Notes: a model not told the origin generated them from the sequence alone. DNA of 64,000 bases from Burkholderiales bacterium PBB2 (GCA_002255955.1 NKIM01000009.1:85716-149715); one strand, 5' to 3'; numbered from the stretch's first letter, positions 35,106-44,366 are shown. Numbers and translations: made by a program.

Positions 35106-37109
35106 ATGAAGAACAGAACCCGCCGCTGGGCACTCAAAGGAATTGCCAGCAGTTGTGTCGCACATCCACTGCTGCCAAGCAGGGCCAGCAACGAGCCCGC
35201 TCACAAACAACACCCCATCGAGGCATTTGCCCGCCGCCCATTGATGGAACGGGTTGCACTTTCGCCCAACGGCGAGCGCCTCGCCGCCATCATCAACAAC
35301 GGTCCGACCAGCACTTTGATCACCCGGGGCTTCGCTGGCGGGCCGGTGCAATCCGTGTTGTCTACCGACAATCTGGAATTCACGATCAAGTGGTTTCGTT
35401 GGGTCAACAACGATCGCTTGGTGCTCAGCCTGCGCTTCCCGTCGCAGCGCATGAGGGACTTCGTGCAGAGTATCGCAACCCAGGAAACGCGCTTGGTCGC
35501 AGTCAACGCAGACGGCAGTCAGTTGGTCAATTTGGTCAAGTCCAAACTTGGCAGCAATGACTTGCGCTGGGCCATCTCACAAGACCATGTGGTGGACTGG
35601 ATGCCGGAGGACGGCAAGCACCTGTTGATTGAGTTGCCGAACAGCCATCTCAGCTACACACGCGTGCTCTACAAAGTGAACGTGGACACCGGCGACAGAA
35701 GCTTCTACGCCGGAGGCCTCGCCGAGTCGATTGACTGGATCACCGATCACCAACATCGAGCTCGCCTGGCTCGCTGCATTGATGAACAAGGTGCCACCAC
35801 ACTTTGGGTGAACACGCCGGACAACGAGAGCTGGCGCCAACTGCGGCGCTATGCGCCGGGCCAAACACAAGACCTTGAAGCCTTGGGTTTTGGCATCGAT
35901 CCTTATCTGCTGTTCGTGCTTGCACCGCATCAGGGACTGCAGGCCGTTCACACCATCGATTTACGGGACAAAGCCTTCACGCTGAGTTTGAAGCTCAGCG
36001 ATGAGCGTTATGAACTGGACGGTGATCTGGTCCACAACGGCCAAGGGGAGGCTGTCGGGATCAATATTTCACGAGAAGGCGACTCCAGCATCTTCTACTG
36101 GGATGCCAAGTACAAGGAGTGGCAAAAAGCATTGGACGAAGCGCTGCCGCGCCGCTTCAATCAGATCGGCAGCGTCAGCCGCGATGGCAAGCGCTACGTC
36201 TTGAGTTCCAGTTCAACCGGTTTGCCGGGACAGTGGTACCTGGGCGAAGAGGGCGAGAGCCCCAGTCTGCGTTTGTTCGCTCAGCGATACCCCGAACTCG
36301 AGATCCCGCGCATCGCCACCAAAAACCCTGTGGAATACCAGGCAAGAGACGGTCTGCTCATCAAGGGCTACCTCACACGCCCTCTTGGCGCCAAGGCCGA
36401 CCAGCCACTGCCTCTGGTTCTCTTCCCCCACGGCGGGCCCCATGCAGAAGACGGTCCGGGTTTCGACGAATGGGCCGCCTTCATGGCAGATCGTGGCTAT
36501 GCAGTGCTGCAGGTCAACTACCGAGGATCCACCGGGAGGGGCCAAGCCTTCCTCGAAGCGGGGAAACGGCAATGGGGCCTCCAGATGCAGGACGACCTCA
36601 CCGATGCCGCAAATGAAATGGTCAAACTCGGTGTTGCAGACAAAACGCGCATCGCCATCGTGGGCGCCAGCTATGGCGGCTACGCGGCCCTGATGGGTGC
36701 CATCAAGACGCCCTCGCTTTTCAAAGGGGCCTTTGCATTTGCCCCCGTGACTGACCTCATTGAGCTCACCAGCGACGAAGGCCAAGGCTTGAGCCAGGAA
36801 GCGATCCGCAAGCAGATCGGCCATCACAAGGACGACGCAAGCCGTCTGAAAGCGACGTCCCCGCGGCTGCATGCAGACAAGGTTCAAATCCCTGTCTACA
36901 TGATCCATGGCACGCACGATCGCCAAGTTCCATACCAGCACAGCGTCTGGATGGCCGAAGCCCTCAAGGCCGCCGGCAAACCCCACGAGTTTGTGACCCT
37001 GGAGAACGGCGATCACCAGCTGAGCCACTATCCCTATCGCCTGCGGCTGTTTGGCGACCTGGAGAAGTTCCTCGCCAAGACCATCGGTCCCGGCCGTATC
37101 ACCAGCTGA
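35106..37109 (+). CDS. S9 family peptidase with Tat-like signal
   Basis: 667 residues. The N-terminus MKNRTRRWALKG resembles a twin-arginine signal (TRRxxLK). A beta-propeller-like region covers about residues 45-390, and the C-terminal prolyl-oligopeptidase domain has LPLVLFPHGGPHAEDG, nucleophile Ser in IVGASYGGYAALMG, Asp in MIHGTHDRQVP and His in ENGDHQLSH. It is likely to be an exported dipeptidyl/oligopeptidase. The ATG at 35106 is preceded by GGGAG; the open frame starts 38 codons earlier. Codon use is clearly less GC-biased than in flanking genes, hinting at later acquisition. It is unlike the S9 enzyme at 21006 in motif detail. Confidence 0.92.
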   Translation: MKNRTRRWALKGIASSCVAHPLLPSRASNEPAHKQHPIEAFARRPLMERVALSPNGERLAAIINNGPTSTLITRGFAGGPVQSVLSTDNLEFTIKWFRWVNNDRLVLSLRFPSQRMRDFVQSIATQETRLVAVNADGSQLVNLVKSKLGSNDLRWAISQDHVVDWMPEDGKHLLIELPNSHLSYTRVLYKVNVDTGDRSFYAGGLAESIDWITDHQHRARLARCIDEQGATTLWVNTPDNESWRQLRRYAPGQTQDLEALGFGIDPYLLFVLAPHQGLQAVHTIDLRDKAFTLSLKLSDERYELDGDLVHNGQGEAVGINISREGDSSIFYWDAKYKEWQKALDEALPRRFNQIGSVSRDGKRYVLSSSSTGLPGQWYLGEEGESPSLRLFAQRYPELEIPRIATKNPVEYQARDGLLIKGYLTRPLGAKADQPLPLVLFPHGGPHAEDGPGFDEWAAFMADRGYAVLQVNYRGSTGRGQAFLEAGKRQWGLQMQDDLTDAANEMVKLGVADKTRIAIVGASYGGYAALMGAIKTPSLFKGAFAFAPVTDLIELTSDEGQGLSQEAIRKQIGHHKDDASRLKATSPRLHADKVQIPVYMIHGTHDRQVPYQHSVWMAEALKAAGKPHEFVTLENGDHQLSHYPYRLRLFGDLEKFLAKTIGPGRITS

Positions 37110-37112
37110 ACC

Positions 37113-38189
37113 TCAGCCGCCCAGAGCCGGATAGTCCGTATACCCCTGCGCCCCGCCGCCGTACATCGTCGCGCGGTCCGGGGTTTGCAGCTCGGCGTTG
37201 AGGCGCAGGCGGCGCACCAGGTCGGGGTTGGAGATGAAGGGGCGGCCGAAGGCGACCAGGTCGGCGCGCTTGTCGGCCACGGCTTGCAGCGCCATCTCAC
37301 GGGTGTAGCCGTTGTTGACCATCCAGGGGCCGGCGAAGCGTTCGCGCATGGCCGCGTAGTCAAACGGCGCGTAGTCGCGCGCGCCGCCGGTCTGGCCTTC
37401 CACCACATGCAAGAAGGCCAGCTTGAGCGGCGCCAGTTGCTCGGCCACATGGTTGAACAGCGCCTGGGCCTGGCTGTCGGGGCCAGCGTCATTGCTGGGC
37501 GTGACCGGGCTCAGGCGCAGGCCGGCGCGGCCGCTGCCGATGGCCTGGCTGACCGCCGTCATCACCTCGATGGTGAAGCGCGCACGGTTGGCGATGGAGC
37601 CACCGTAGTCGTCTGTGCGGTCGTTGATGCTGTCGCGCATGAACTGGTCGAGCAGATAGCCGTTGGCGCCGTGCACCTCCACCGCATCGAAGCCTGCCTC
37701 CATGGCGCAGCGGGCCGCATGCGCGAACTGGGCCACCACGCCGGCGATCTCCTCGGTGCGCAGCGCACGCGGCGCAGAGTTGGGCACAAAACCCTCTTTC
37801 GTGAAGCTCTGGCCGGCAGCCTGGCGTGCGGTCGAGGACACCGGCGCCCGGCCTTCGGGCTGAAAGCTGGTGTGGGAGATGCGCCCCACATGCCAGAGCT
37901 GGGCCGCGATCTTGCCGCCAGCGGCATGCACCGCGTCGGTCACGCGCTTCCAGCCCGCCACTTGCTCGGGCGTGTGGATGCCGGGTGTGTCGATATAACC
38001 CTGCCCTTCAGCGCAAATCTGGGTGCCCTCGCTGATGATCAGCCCGGCCGTGGCGCGCTGGCGGTAGTACTCCACCACCATCTCGCCGGGCACCAGGCCG
38101 GGCGAGCGGCTGCGCGTCAACGGCGCCATGACGATGCGGTTGGCCAGCGAAAGATCGCCGATCTGGATGGGGTCGAAAAGACTGGGCAT
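37113..38189 (-). CDS. Old Yellow Enzyme-family alkene reductase
   Basis: 358 residues, FMN-dependent TIM barrel. SLFDPIQIGDLSLANRIVMAPLTRSR opens the protein; LWHVGRISH, FDAVEVHGANGYLLDQFMRD with the substrate-binding His-x2-Asn, NDRTDDYGGSIANRARF and GRPFISNPDLVRRL are hallmarks of the NemA/OYE branch. Reduces activated C=C bonds or nitro groups with NAD(P)H. Convergent with the S9 gene, leaving 3 bp between stops. The start at 38189 is one of two close in-frame candidates. Confidence 0.94.
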   Translation of the reverse strand: MPSLFDPIQIGDLSLANRIVMAPLTRSRSPGLVPGEMVVEYYRQRATAGLIISEGTQICAEGQGYIDTPGIHTPEQVAGWKRVTDAVHAAGGKIAAQLWHVGRISHTSFQPEGRAPVSSTARQAAGQSFTKEGFVPNSAPRALRTEEIAGVVAQFAHAARCAMEAGFDAVEVHGANGYLLDQFMRDSINDRTDDYGGSIANRARFTIEVMTAVSQAIGSGRAGLRLSPVTPSNDAGPDSQAQALFNHVAEQLAPLKLAFLHVVEGQTGGARDYAPFDYAAMRERFAGPWMVNNGYTREMALQAVADKRADLVAFGRPFISNPDLVRRLRLNAELQTPDRATMYGGGAQGYTDYPALGG

Positions 38190-38323
38190 GAGCTGCAGCA
38201 AACGAGCAAGTAGGACGCGCAGATTAACGCCCCCGCAGCACGGCCTTTCGGCTGCAAGTTCTTGCGCGCTGTGGCAGGGCTCCCTCGGCGCCGGGATGCC
38301 GGAGCTGGATAGACTCTGCCGCC

Positions 38324-39550
38324 ATGCCGGTCTCTCCCCTTGCCTATCCCCTTGCTTGTGCTCAAGCGCAGCTCACGCGGCGCCGCTGGCTGGCTGCTGC
38401 CCTGGCCGGCAGCAGTGTGGCGGCCTGGGCGCAGCCGCGGCAAGTGCTGCAAGTCGGCCCGCGCCGCGCGCTGCGCAGCCTCGCTGCTGCCGCGCAAGCC
38501 GCGAGCGACCACTGCCTGATCGAGGTGGACGCCGGCGAGTACCGGGCCGACGTGGCCTACTGGCCGCAGAACGGCCTGCATCTGCGCGCCGTGGGCGGCC
38601 GGGTGCAGCTCAAGGCCGAGGGCGCCCACATCATGGGCAAAGGCATCTTCGTCACCGCCGGCCAGAATCAGCGCATCGAAGGCTTTGACTTCAGCGGCGC
38701 CCGCGTGCCCGATGGCAATGGCGCCGGCATCCGCATGGACCGCGGCTCCCTGCATTTGCGCGACTGCCGCTTCCACGGCAACCAGACAGGCCTGCTCACC
38801 AACAACGAGGCCGACGCGCGCCTGAGCCTCGAAGACTGCGAATTCGGCCCCATCCTGCCGGGCCAGCGCCACAACCACAACCTCTACGTCGGCCGCATCG
38901 CCGAGCTGCGTGTCATTGGCTGCCATCTGCACCACGGCCACTTCGGCCACCTGCTGAAAAGCCGTGCGGCCTTCACTCAGTTGCTTTACAGCCGCCTCAG
39001 CGACGAGCCCGAGGGCCGGGCCAGCTACGAGCTGGAGTTTCCCAACGGCGGCCGCGCCTGGGTGATGGGCAATCTCATCGTGCAAGGCGCGAACACCGAC
39101 AACCCCACCCTGCTGGCCTACGGCGCCGAGGGCCAGGTCTGGCCCGAGAACGAACTGATCCTGGTGCACAACACGCTGATCGACCGGCGGCCCTCGGGTG
39201 GCAGCTATCTGCAGCTGAACACGCAGAGCGGCCCGGCGCCGGTGCGCGTGCGCCTGCTCAACAACCTGTTCGCCGGCCCCAGCCGCATGGTGCCGGCGCG
39301 CGACTGGGAAGCCTCGGGCAACGGCCACGCCGCTTGGGACGATTTCGTCAACGCGTCTGAGGGCGACTACCGCCTGCGCCACGGCTCGCGCTGGCAGGGT
39401 CGGGCCGTGGACGCCGGCCTGGCCCAGGCGCCCAGCGGCCCGCGTCTGATCCTGCGCCCCGAGCGCCAGTTCCAGGCCCCGCACCACAGCGTGGCCCTGG
39501 CCGACGCCGCCGGCCGGAGCCTGAGCCCGGGCGCCTTTCCGCTCGATTGA
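38324..39550 (+). CDS. Exported right-handed beta-helix protein
   Basis: 408 residues. A Tat-type signal (LTRRRWLAAALAGSSVAAWA) precedes a parallel beta-helix with the typical ladder of short repeats: IEGFDFSGARV, LHLRDCRFHGNQTGL, LSLEDCEFGPI, LRVIGCHLHHGHFGHLLKSR and LILVHNTLI. This fold is shared by pectate-lyase-like enzymes and many polysaccharide-binding proteins. No recognisable lyase or hydrolase catalytic pair was seen, so a polysaccharide substrate is only inferred. Probably periplasmic or surface-located. Confidence 0.85.
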   Translation: MPVSPLAYPLACAQAQLTRRRWLAAALAGSSVAAWAQPRQVLQVGPRRALRSLAAAAQAASDHCLIEVDAGEYRADVAYWPQNGLHLRAVGGRVQLKAEGAHIMGKGIFVTAGQNQRIEGFDFSGARVPDGNGAGIRMDRGSLHLRDCRFHGNQTGLLTNNEADARLSLEDCEFGPILPGQRHNHNLYVGRIAELRVIGCHLHHGHFGHLLKSRAAFTQLLYSRLSDEPEGRASYELEFPNGGRAWVMGNLIVQGANTDNPTLLAYGAEGQVWPENELILVHNTLIDRRPSGGSYLQLNTQSGPAPVRVRLLNNLFAGPSRMVPARDWEASGNGHAAWDDFVNASEGDYRLRHGSRWQGRAVDAGLAQAPSGPRLILRPERQFQAPHHSVALADAAGRSLSPGAFPLD

Positions 39551-39620
39551 GCACGCTTTCCGGGCCCCGCCGAGCCCGGCAAAAACCCCTCGCGCGGGCT
39601 GCGCACGCTACAGTTCGTCC

Positions 39621-40478
39621 ATGCTCGCCTACCGTCACGCCTTCCATGCCGGCAACCATGCCGATGTTCTCAAGCACCTGGTTCTGACCCAGGTGCTCCG
39701 CTATATGGCGGAAAAAGAGAAGCCCTACACCCTCGTCGACACCCATGCGGGTGCCGGCGGTTACTCGATCGAAGGCAAGTACGCGCAGAAAAAGGGCGAA
39801 TACGTCCACGGCGTCTCCAAGCTCTGGGATGCCAAAGACCTGCCCGAACCCCTGGCCCGCTATATGGAGCCGGTGCGCCTGTTCAACCCCGACGGCCAGC
39901 TGCGCCAGTACCCGGGCTCGCCGGCGATCGCCAACCTGCTGATGCGCGACACCGACCGCCTGCGCGTCTACGAGCTGCACCCGACCGACTACCGCATCCT
40001 CGAAACCTACCTCTCCACCCGGCCCAACACCCAGGTCAGCGACAAAGACGGCTTCAGCGCCATGCGCGCCGAGCTGCCGCCGCCCTCGCGCCGCGCCGTG
40101 GTGCTGATGGACCCGTCCTACGAGCTCAAGACCGATTACGGCAAGGTCGTCACCGCCCTGCGCGAAGGCCTGGAGCGCTTTGCCGAGGGCGTGTTCCTGA
40201 TCTGGTATCCGCAGCTGCAGCTGCTGGAAGCGGCGCAGCTGGTGCAGCGCCTCAAGGCCGCCGCCGATGCCGGCGCCAAAAAGGGCTGGCTCCATGTGCG
40301 CCTGACCGTCGAGCAGCAGGAAGACGTGCGCGGTTTCGGCATGCTGGGCAGCGGCATGTTCGTGGTCAACCCGCCCTTCACCCTGCACGACGATCTGCAG
40401 GCCTCCATGCCTTATCTCGTCGACAAGCTGGGCCAGTACGACGGCGCCAACTTCCTGCTGGAGCAGCGCACGTCCTGA
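39621..40478 (+). CDS. rlmJ: 23S rRNA (adenine-2030-N6)-methyltransferase
   Basis: 285 residues matching RlmJ from end to end: MLAYRHAFHAGNHADVLKHL, the SAM loop TLVDTHAGAGGYSIEG, the catalytic DPSYELKTDY (DPxY-type motif of N6-adenine methyltransferases) and GSGMFVVNPPFTL. It uses SAM to methylate A2030 of 23S rRNA. Cytoplasmic housekeeping enzyme. Convergent with the NAD(P)-binding protein gene, 13 bp apart. Confidence 0.97.
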   Translation: MLAYRHAFHAGNHADVLKHLVLTQVLRYMAEKEKPYTLVDTHAGAGGYSIEGKYAQKKGEYVHGVSKLWDAKDLPEPLARYMEPVRLFNPDGQLRQYPGSPAIANLLMRDTDRLRVYELHPTDYRILETYLSTRPNTQVSDKDGFSAMRAELPPPSRRAVVLMDPSYELKTDYGKVVTALREGLERFAEGVFLIWYPQLQLLEAAQLVQRLKAAADAGAKKGWLHVRLTVEQQEDVRGFGMLGSGMFVVNPPFTLHDDLQASMPYLVDKLGQYDGANFLLEQRTS

Positions 40479-40491
40479 ACCTTTTTGCGAT

Positions 40492-41133
40492 TCAGTAGGC
40501 CACGGTGAAGCGCTGACGGCGGTGCCGCGGCGCTTCCAGCTCGTCCACCAAGGCCACGGCCAGGTCGGCCACGCTGATGCGTGACTGGCCCTGCGCATCG
40601 CTGAGCAGCTCTTCGCCGCCCAGGCGGTACTGGCCGCTGCGCTCGCCTGGCTCCAGCTGAATCGGCGGCGAGACAAACGCCCAGTCCAGTTCCTGCTCGC
40701 CGCGCAGGCGGTTCAGCGCCTCGCGGGCCGCCAGGGCGCCGGCCTTCCACTCGGCCGGGAACTGCGGCGTGTCCACCAGCTGCACGCCGGGCGCCACGTA
40801 GAGGCTGCCCGCGCCGCCCACCACCAGCAGCCGCGCCACGCCGGCCTGCTTGACGCCGGCCGTGATGGCGGCCGAGCCGCGCAGGAACTCCTCGAACAGC
40901 GCCGGGTGGCCCCAGCCCGGGTTGTAGGCACTCAGCACCGCGTCCACGCCCTGCACCGCCGCAGCCACGGCCGCAGCCTCGGTGGCATCGGCCTGATGCA
41001 GTTCCAAGCCCGGCTGCGCGGCCAGCTTGGCTGGGTCGCGCAGCAGCGCGCGCACCTCGTGGCCGCGCGCCAGCAATTCCTTCAGCAGCGCCGAGCCCAC
41101 GAAACCGGTGGCGCCAATCAATGCGATCTTCAT
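40492..41133 (-). CDS. NAD(P)H-binding Rossmann-fold protein (YwnB/NmrA-like)
   Basis: 213 residues. MKIALIGATGFVGSALLKELLARGHEVRALLRDP is the atypical-SDR nucleotide-binding start; VDAVLSAYNPGWG and RLLVVGGAGSLYVAPG follow. No catalytic YxxxK is present, as in NmrA-like flavin reductase or redox sensor proteins. GGAAGG precedes the ATG at 41133. A LysR gene is divergently oriented 123 bp away and is its likely regulator. Confidence 0.9.
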   Translation of the reverse strand: MKIALIGATGFVGSALLKELLARGHEVRALLRDPAKLAAQPGLELHQADATEAAAVAAAVQGVDAVLSAYNPGWGHPALFEEFLRGSAAITAGVKQAGVARLLVVGGAGSLYVAPGVQLVDTPQFPAEWKAGALAAREALNRLRGEQELDWAFVSPPIQLEPGERSGQYRLGGEELLSDAQGQSRISVADLAVALVDELEAPRHRRQRFTVAY

Positions 41134-41193
41134 CTTCAGTCCTTCCGTCCAGATGCCCGCCACAGCGGCCGGCGTGTTGTGATGGGCTCAACT

Positions 41194-41219
41194 TTATGGA
41201 CTTCACAATCCAGCCATAA
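41194..41219. promoter_or_regulatory. Weak dyad in the LysR/NAD(P)-binding gene gap
   Basis: TTATGG (41194-41199) and CCATAA (41214-41219) are inverted repeats 14 bp apart in an AT-rich patch between the divergent starts at 41133 and 41257. It could be a LysR site, but the arms are short. Confidence 0.3.
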
Positions 41220-41256
41220 GTCCTCAGAATCGCCTTGCACTCTTTAGAAGAACTTC

Positions 41257-42162
41257 ATGCTGGACCAACTCAAGCGCATGGCCGTGCTGGCCACGGTGGT
41301 GGAGCAAGGCAGCTTTGTCGCCGCCGCGCGCCAGCTGCAGACCACCACCTCGGCCGTCAGCCAGCAGGTGCGGGCGCTGGAGCGTGACATGGGCGTCACC
41401 CTGCTGCACCGCAGCACCCGCAAGCTCAGCCTGACCCCGGCCGGCGAGCGCTTTCACGCCGGCTGCGCCGCCATGCTCAGCGCGGCCCGCGGCGCACAGC
41501 AGCAGCTGATCCAGCTGCGCGACGCGCCCGAGGGCGAGCTGCGCGTCGCCGCCCCCGTGGGCTTTGCCCGCCAGCTGGGCCCGGCCCTGGCGCCGCTGCT
41601 GCAGGCCCATCCGGGCCTGAGCCTGCATCTGGAGGTGGAAGACAGCTTCACCGACCTGGTCGACCGGCGCATCGATCTGGCCATACGCTTCGGCCGCCTG
41701 CCCGACAGCAGCTGGGTGGCGCAGCGCATCGGCGAAAAAAGCATCGGCCTCTACGCCGCACCGGCCTACCTGGCGCAGCGCGGCGTGCCGGCCCAGCTGT
41801 CGGACCTGGCCGCCCCGGGCCACGACTGGCTGGCCCTGCGCAGCGGCACCGACCAGCCCCTCGCCCTGAGCCTGCGGCGCGGCGACGAAGCCCTGCAGCT
41901 GAGCCTGCGGCCGCGCGCCAGCAGCAACAACCAGCTCAGCCTGCAACAGCTCTGCGAAGCCGGCCTGGGCCTGGCCATGCTGGGCGGCGACGATGTCAGC
42001 GAATCGGTCCAGGCCGGCCATCTGCTGCCCCTGCTGCCGGGCCTGCAGCTGCCGCCCTTGCCCATCCATGCGCTGACGCCGCAGCGCGATGCCCAACCGG
42101 CCAAGGTGCGCCACGCCATCGCCGCCTTGCGGGCCTTTTTGAGTGCCGCCCCACCGGGCTGA
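41257..42162 (+). CDS. LysR-family regulator (CrgA-like)
   Basis: 301 residues. The helix-turn-helix MAVLATVVEQGSFVAAARQLQTTTSAVSQQVRALE is followed by an effector domain with GELRVAAPVGFARQLGPALAPLL and IDLAIRFGRLPDSSWVAQRI, typical of the CrgA/YhcS-like group. It probably controls the divergent NAD(P)-binding protein gene. The effector is unknown. Confidence 0.92.
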   Translation: MLDQLKRMAVLATVVEQGSFVAAARQLQTTTSAVSQQVRALERDMGVTLLHRSTRKLSLTPAGERFHAGCAAMLSAARGAQQQLIQLRDAPEGELRVAAPVGFARQLGPALAPLLQAHPGLSLHLEVEDSFTDLVDRRIDLAIRFGRLPDSSWVAQRIGEKSIGLYAAPAYLAQRGVPAQLSDLAAPGHDWLALRSGTDQPLALSLRRGDEALQLSLRPRASSNNQLSLQQLCEAGLGLAMLGGDDVSESVQAGHLLPLLPGLQLPPLPIHALTPQRDAQPAKVRHAIAALRAFLSAAPPG

Positions 42163-42246
42163 CCCCGGGAAGGCCTGTCATGGTTTCGCGGTACGCTGCG
42201 CGTCTTTGATCGATTGCGTTTCATCCGCCCGCACCGCCCACCGACC

Positions 42247-42933
42247 ATGAAGACCGCCCCACCCTTCGGCCTGAGTTCCGCCGCCCTGGCGCGCAGCATT
42301 CCTTTTGTCCTCTTCATGGGCTTGCTGGCCTTGCGGGGCGCGCTGCCAGCGGGCGGAGCGCTGGACCCGCGCTGGGTCTACGGCCTGAGCGTGGCCATCG
42401 TCGGCGGCGCCCTGTTCTGGTTCTGGAAGGACTACGGCGAGCTGGCCCGCCAGAACCGCCCCAACGCCCGCCAGACACTCTGGAGCGTGGGCATCGGCGT
42501 GGCGGTGTTTGGCCTGTGGATCCACCTCGACGCGCCCTGGATGCAGCTGGGCGAAGCCACCGCCAGCTTTGTGCCGGTGAACGATCAGGGCCAGCTCGAC
42601 TGGCCGTTGATCGTTCTGCGCTGGATCGGCGCGGCCCTGCTGGTGCCGGTGATGGAAGAGCTGTTCTGGCGCGGTTTTCTGATGCGCTGGATCGAAAGCC
42701 CGCAGTTCGAAACCGTGGACCCGCAGCGCGTCGGCCTCAAAGCCATTGCCCTGTCCACCTTTGTCTTCATGCTGGCCCACACCTTGTGGCTGGCCGCCAT
42801 CGTCGCCGGCCTGGCCTATGCCTGGCTGTATGTGCGCACCGGCCGGCTCTGGTGCGCCGTGATCGCCCATGCCGTGACGAATGGCTTGCTGGGCATCTGG
42901 GTGGTCCATTCGGGGCAGTGGCAGTTCTGGTGA
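42247..42933 (+). CDS. CAAX prenyl protease-related protein (PEP-CTERM/exosortase-associated)
   Basis: 228 residues with six to seven membrane helices. The CPBP/Abi glutamic protease motifs are present: EExxxR in VPVMEELFWRGFLMRW, FxxxH in FMLAHTLWLAAIVAGLAYAW and HxxxN in VIAHAVTNG. EELFWRGFLMRW and the overall size resemble the CAAX-related subfamily that co-occurs with exosortase systems. Three PEP-CTERM substrates are coded 34-40 kb away, in line with this. No exosortase gene lies in the window. The ATG at 42247 lacks a clear ribosome site; the frame is open from 42214. Confidence 0.85.
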   Translation: MKTAPPFGLSSAALARSIPFVLFMGLLALRGALPAGGALDPRWVYGLSVAIVGGALFWFWKDYGELARQNRPNARQTLWSVGIGVAVFGLWIHLDAPWMQLGEATASFVPVNDQGQLDWPLIVLRWIGAALLVPVMEELFWRGFLMRWIESPQFETVDPQRVGLKAIALSTFVFMLAHTLWLAAIVAGLAYAWLYVRTGRLWCAVIAHAVTNGLLGIWVVHSGQWQFW

Positions 42934-42991
42934 TCGATTGAACGACGCCGCTCGCCGCAAGACCTGACCCCACACGCCGGAACTGCCCCCC

Positions 42992-44326
42992 ATGTCCCAA
43001 GCCGATTCGACGCACAGCAGCCAGTTCGCGCTGCTGCGCCAACGCCGCTTCGCGCCCTATTTCTGGGTGCAGTTCCTCAATGCCGGCAATGACAATCTCT
43101 TCAAGTTCCCGCTGATCATCCTGATCACCTACCAGCTGCAGCTGGACTGGTTGCCAGCCGCTCAGGCCGGGCTGTTGATCAACGCGCTCTTCATCCTGCC
43201 CTATGTGCTGTTCTCGGCGACCAGCGGGCAGCTGGCCGACAAGCTGGACAAGGCGCGGCTGATGCGCTGGGTCAAGTCGGTGGAGATCGCCATCATGGCC
43301 CTGGCCGCCTGGGGCTATCTGGCCAGCCATGTGCCGGTGCTGCTGGCCTGCGTGCTCTTGATGGGCTTGCACTCCACCCTGTTCGGCCCGGTCAAATACG
43401 CCTACCTGCCGCAGCAGCTCAACGAGCGCGAGCTGCTGGGCGGCAATGGCATGGTCGAGATGGGCACTTTTGTCGCCATCCTGCTGGGCCAGGTGCTGGG
43501 CGGCCTCTTGATCGCCATGCCCGGCGTGGGCGCGCAGTACGTGGCCATCGCCTGCCTGCTGACCGCCGTGCTCGGCCGCTGGCTGGCGCATTACATCCCC
43601 GCTTCGCCGCCCACCGACCCCGGCCTCACCATCAACTGGAACCCCTTCACCGAGACCTGGCGCAACCTCAAGCTGGCACGTGAAGAACCGGTGGTGTTCC
43701 GCTCCCTGCTGGGCATCTCCTGGATGTGGTTCTTCGGCGCCGTTTATCTGAGCAACTTCCCGGCCTTTGCCAAGGAGGTGCTGCATGGCGACGCGCAAGT
43801 GGCCACCGCCTTGCTGGTGATGTTCTCGGTCGGCATCGGCATCGGCTCCCTGCTGTGCGAGCTGCTCTCGCGCCGCGCGGTCGAGATCGGCCTGGTGCCG
43901 GTCGGCGCCATCGGCATGACGCTGTTTTCCGTGGACCTGTACTTCGCCTCGCGCGGCCTGCCGGCCAAGGCGGCGCTTGAGGGCCTGGCGGTCTTCTTCG
44001 CCCAGCCGGCGCACTGGCGGGTGATGGCCGATCTGGGCCTGCTGGCCTTGTTCACCGGCCTCTACAGCGTGCCGATGTACGCGCTGATCCAGCTGCGCTC
44101 GCAGCCGGCCTACCGCGCCCGCATCATCGCCGCCAACAACATCCTCAACGCCCTGTTCATGATCGCCAGCTCCCTGGGCGCCGGCCTGCTGCTCAGCGCC
44201 GCCGGCTTCAGCATCCCCGAGCTCTTCCTGACCGTGGGCCTGGCCAATCTGGCCGTCAGCCTCTACGTCTTCATCCGCGTGCCGGAGTATCTGCAACGCT
44301 TTGCCGCCTTGCTGCGCGGGCGCTGA
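42992..44326 (+). CDS. MFS transporter, LplT-like (lysophospholipid transporter type)
   Basis: 444 residues with about twelve hydrophobic helices. RRFAPYFWVQFLNAGNDNLFKFPLIIL and MGLHSTLFGPVKYAYLPQQLNERELLGGNGMVEMG resemble LplT and the N-terminal domain of Aas-type fusion proteins, which flip lysophospholipids across the inner membrane. In many genomes an acyltransferase/acyl-ACP synthetase is fused or adjacent; here none follows, so the substrate is an inference. 58 bp downstream of the CAAX-type protease gene. Confidence 0.85.
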   Translation: MSQADSTHSSQFALLRQRRFAPYFWVQFLNAGNDNLFKFPLIILITYQLQLDWLPAAQAGLLINALFILPYVLFSATSGQLADKLDKARLMRWVKSVEIAIMALAAWGYLASHVPVLLACVLLMGLHSTLFGPVKYAYLPQQLNERELLGGNGMVEMGTFVAILLGQVLGGLLIAMPGVGAQYVAIACLLTAVLGRWLAHYIPASPPTDPGLTINWNPFTETWRNLKLAREEPVVFRSLLGISWMWFFGAVYLSNFPAFAKEVLHGDAQVATALLVMFSVGIGIGSLLCELLSRRAVEIGLVPVGAIGMTLFSVDLYFASRGLPAKAALEGLAVFFAQPAHWRVMADLGLLALFTGLYSVPMYALIQLRSQPAYRARIIAANNILNALFMIASSLGAGLLLSAAGFSIPELFLTVGLANLAVSLYVFIRVPEYLQRFAALLRGR

Positions 44327-44339
44327 GCCCGGGCCAGCA

Positions 44340-44366
44340 TTCAATCGGATTGAAGCCTGGCTTCAA
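44340..44366. promoter_or_regulatory. Two overlapping perfect palindromes upstream of rutE
   Basis: TTCAATC-G-GATTGAA (44340-44354) and TTGAAGCC-T-GGCTTCAA (44350-44366) share the TTGAA block. The site is 70 bp before the rutE start and 13 bp after the upstream stop; no U tract. It is a probable operator for an unidentified dimeric regulator. Confidence 0.55.

Noticed and set aside
41194..41219. Strong regulatory finding for the LysR/NAD(P)-binding pair
   Set aside because: The dyad has only 6-bp arms and a long spacer, so it is listed as a weak site and not as a finding.
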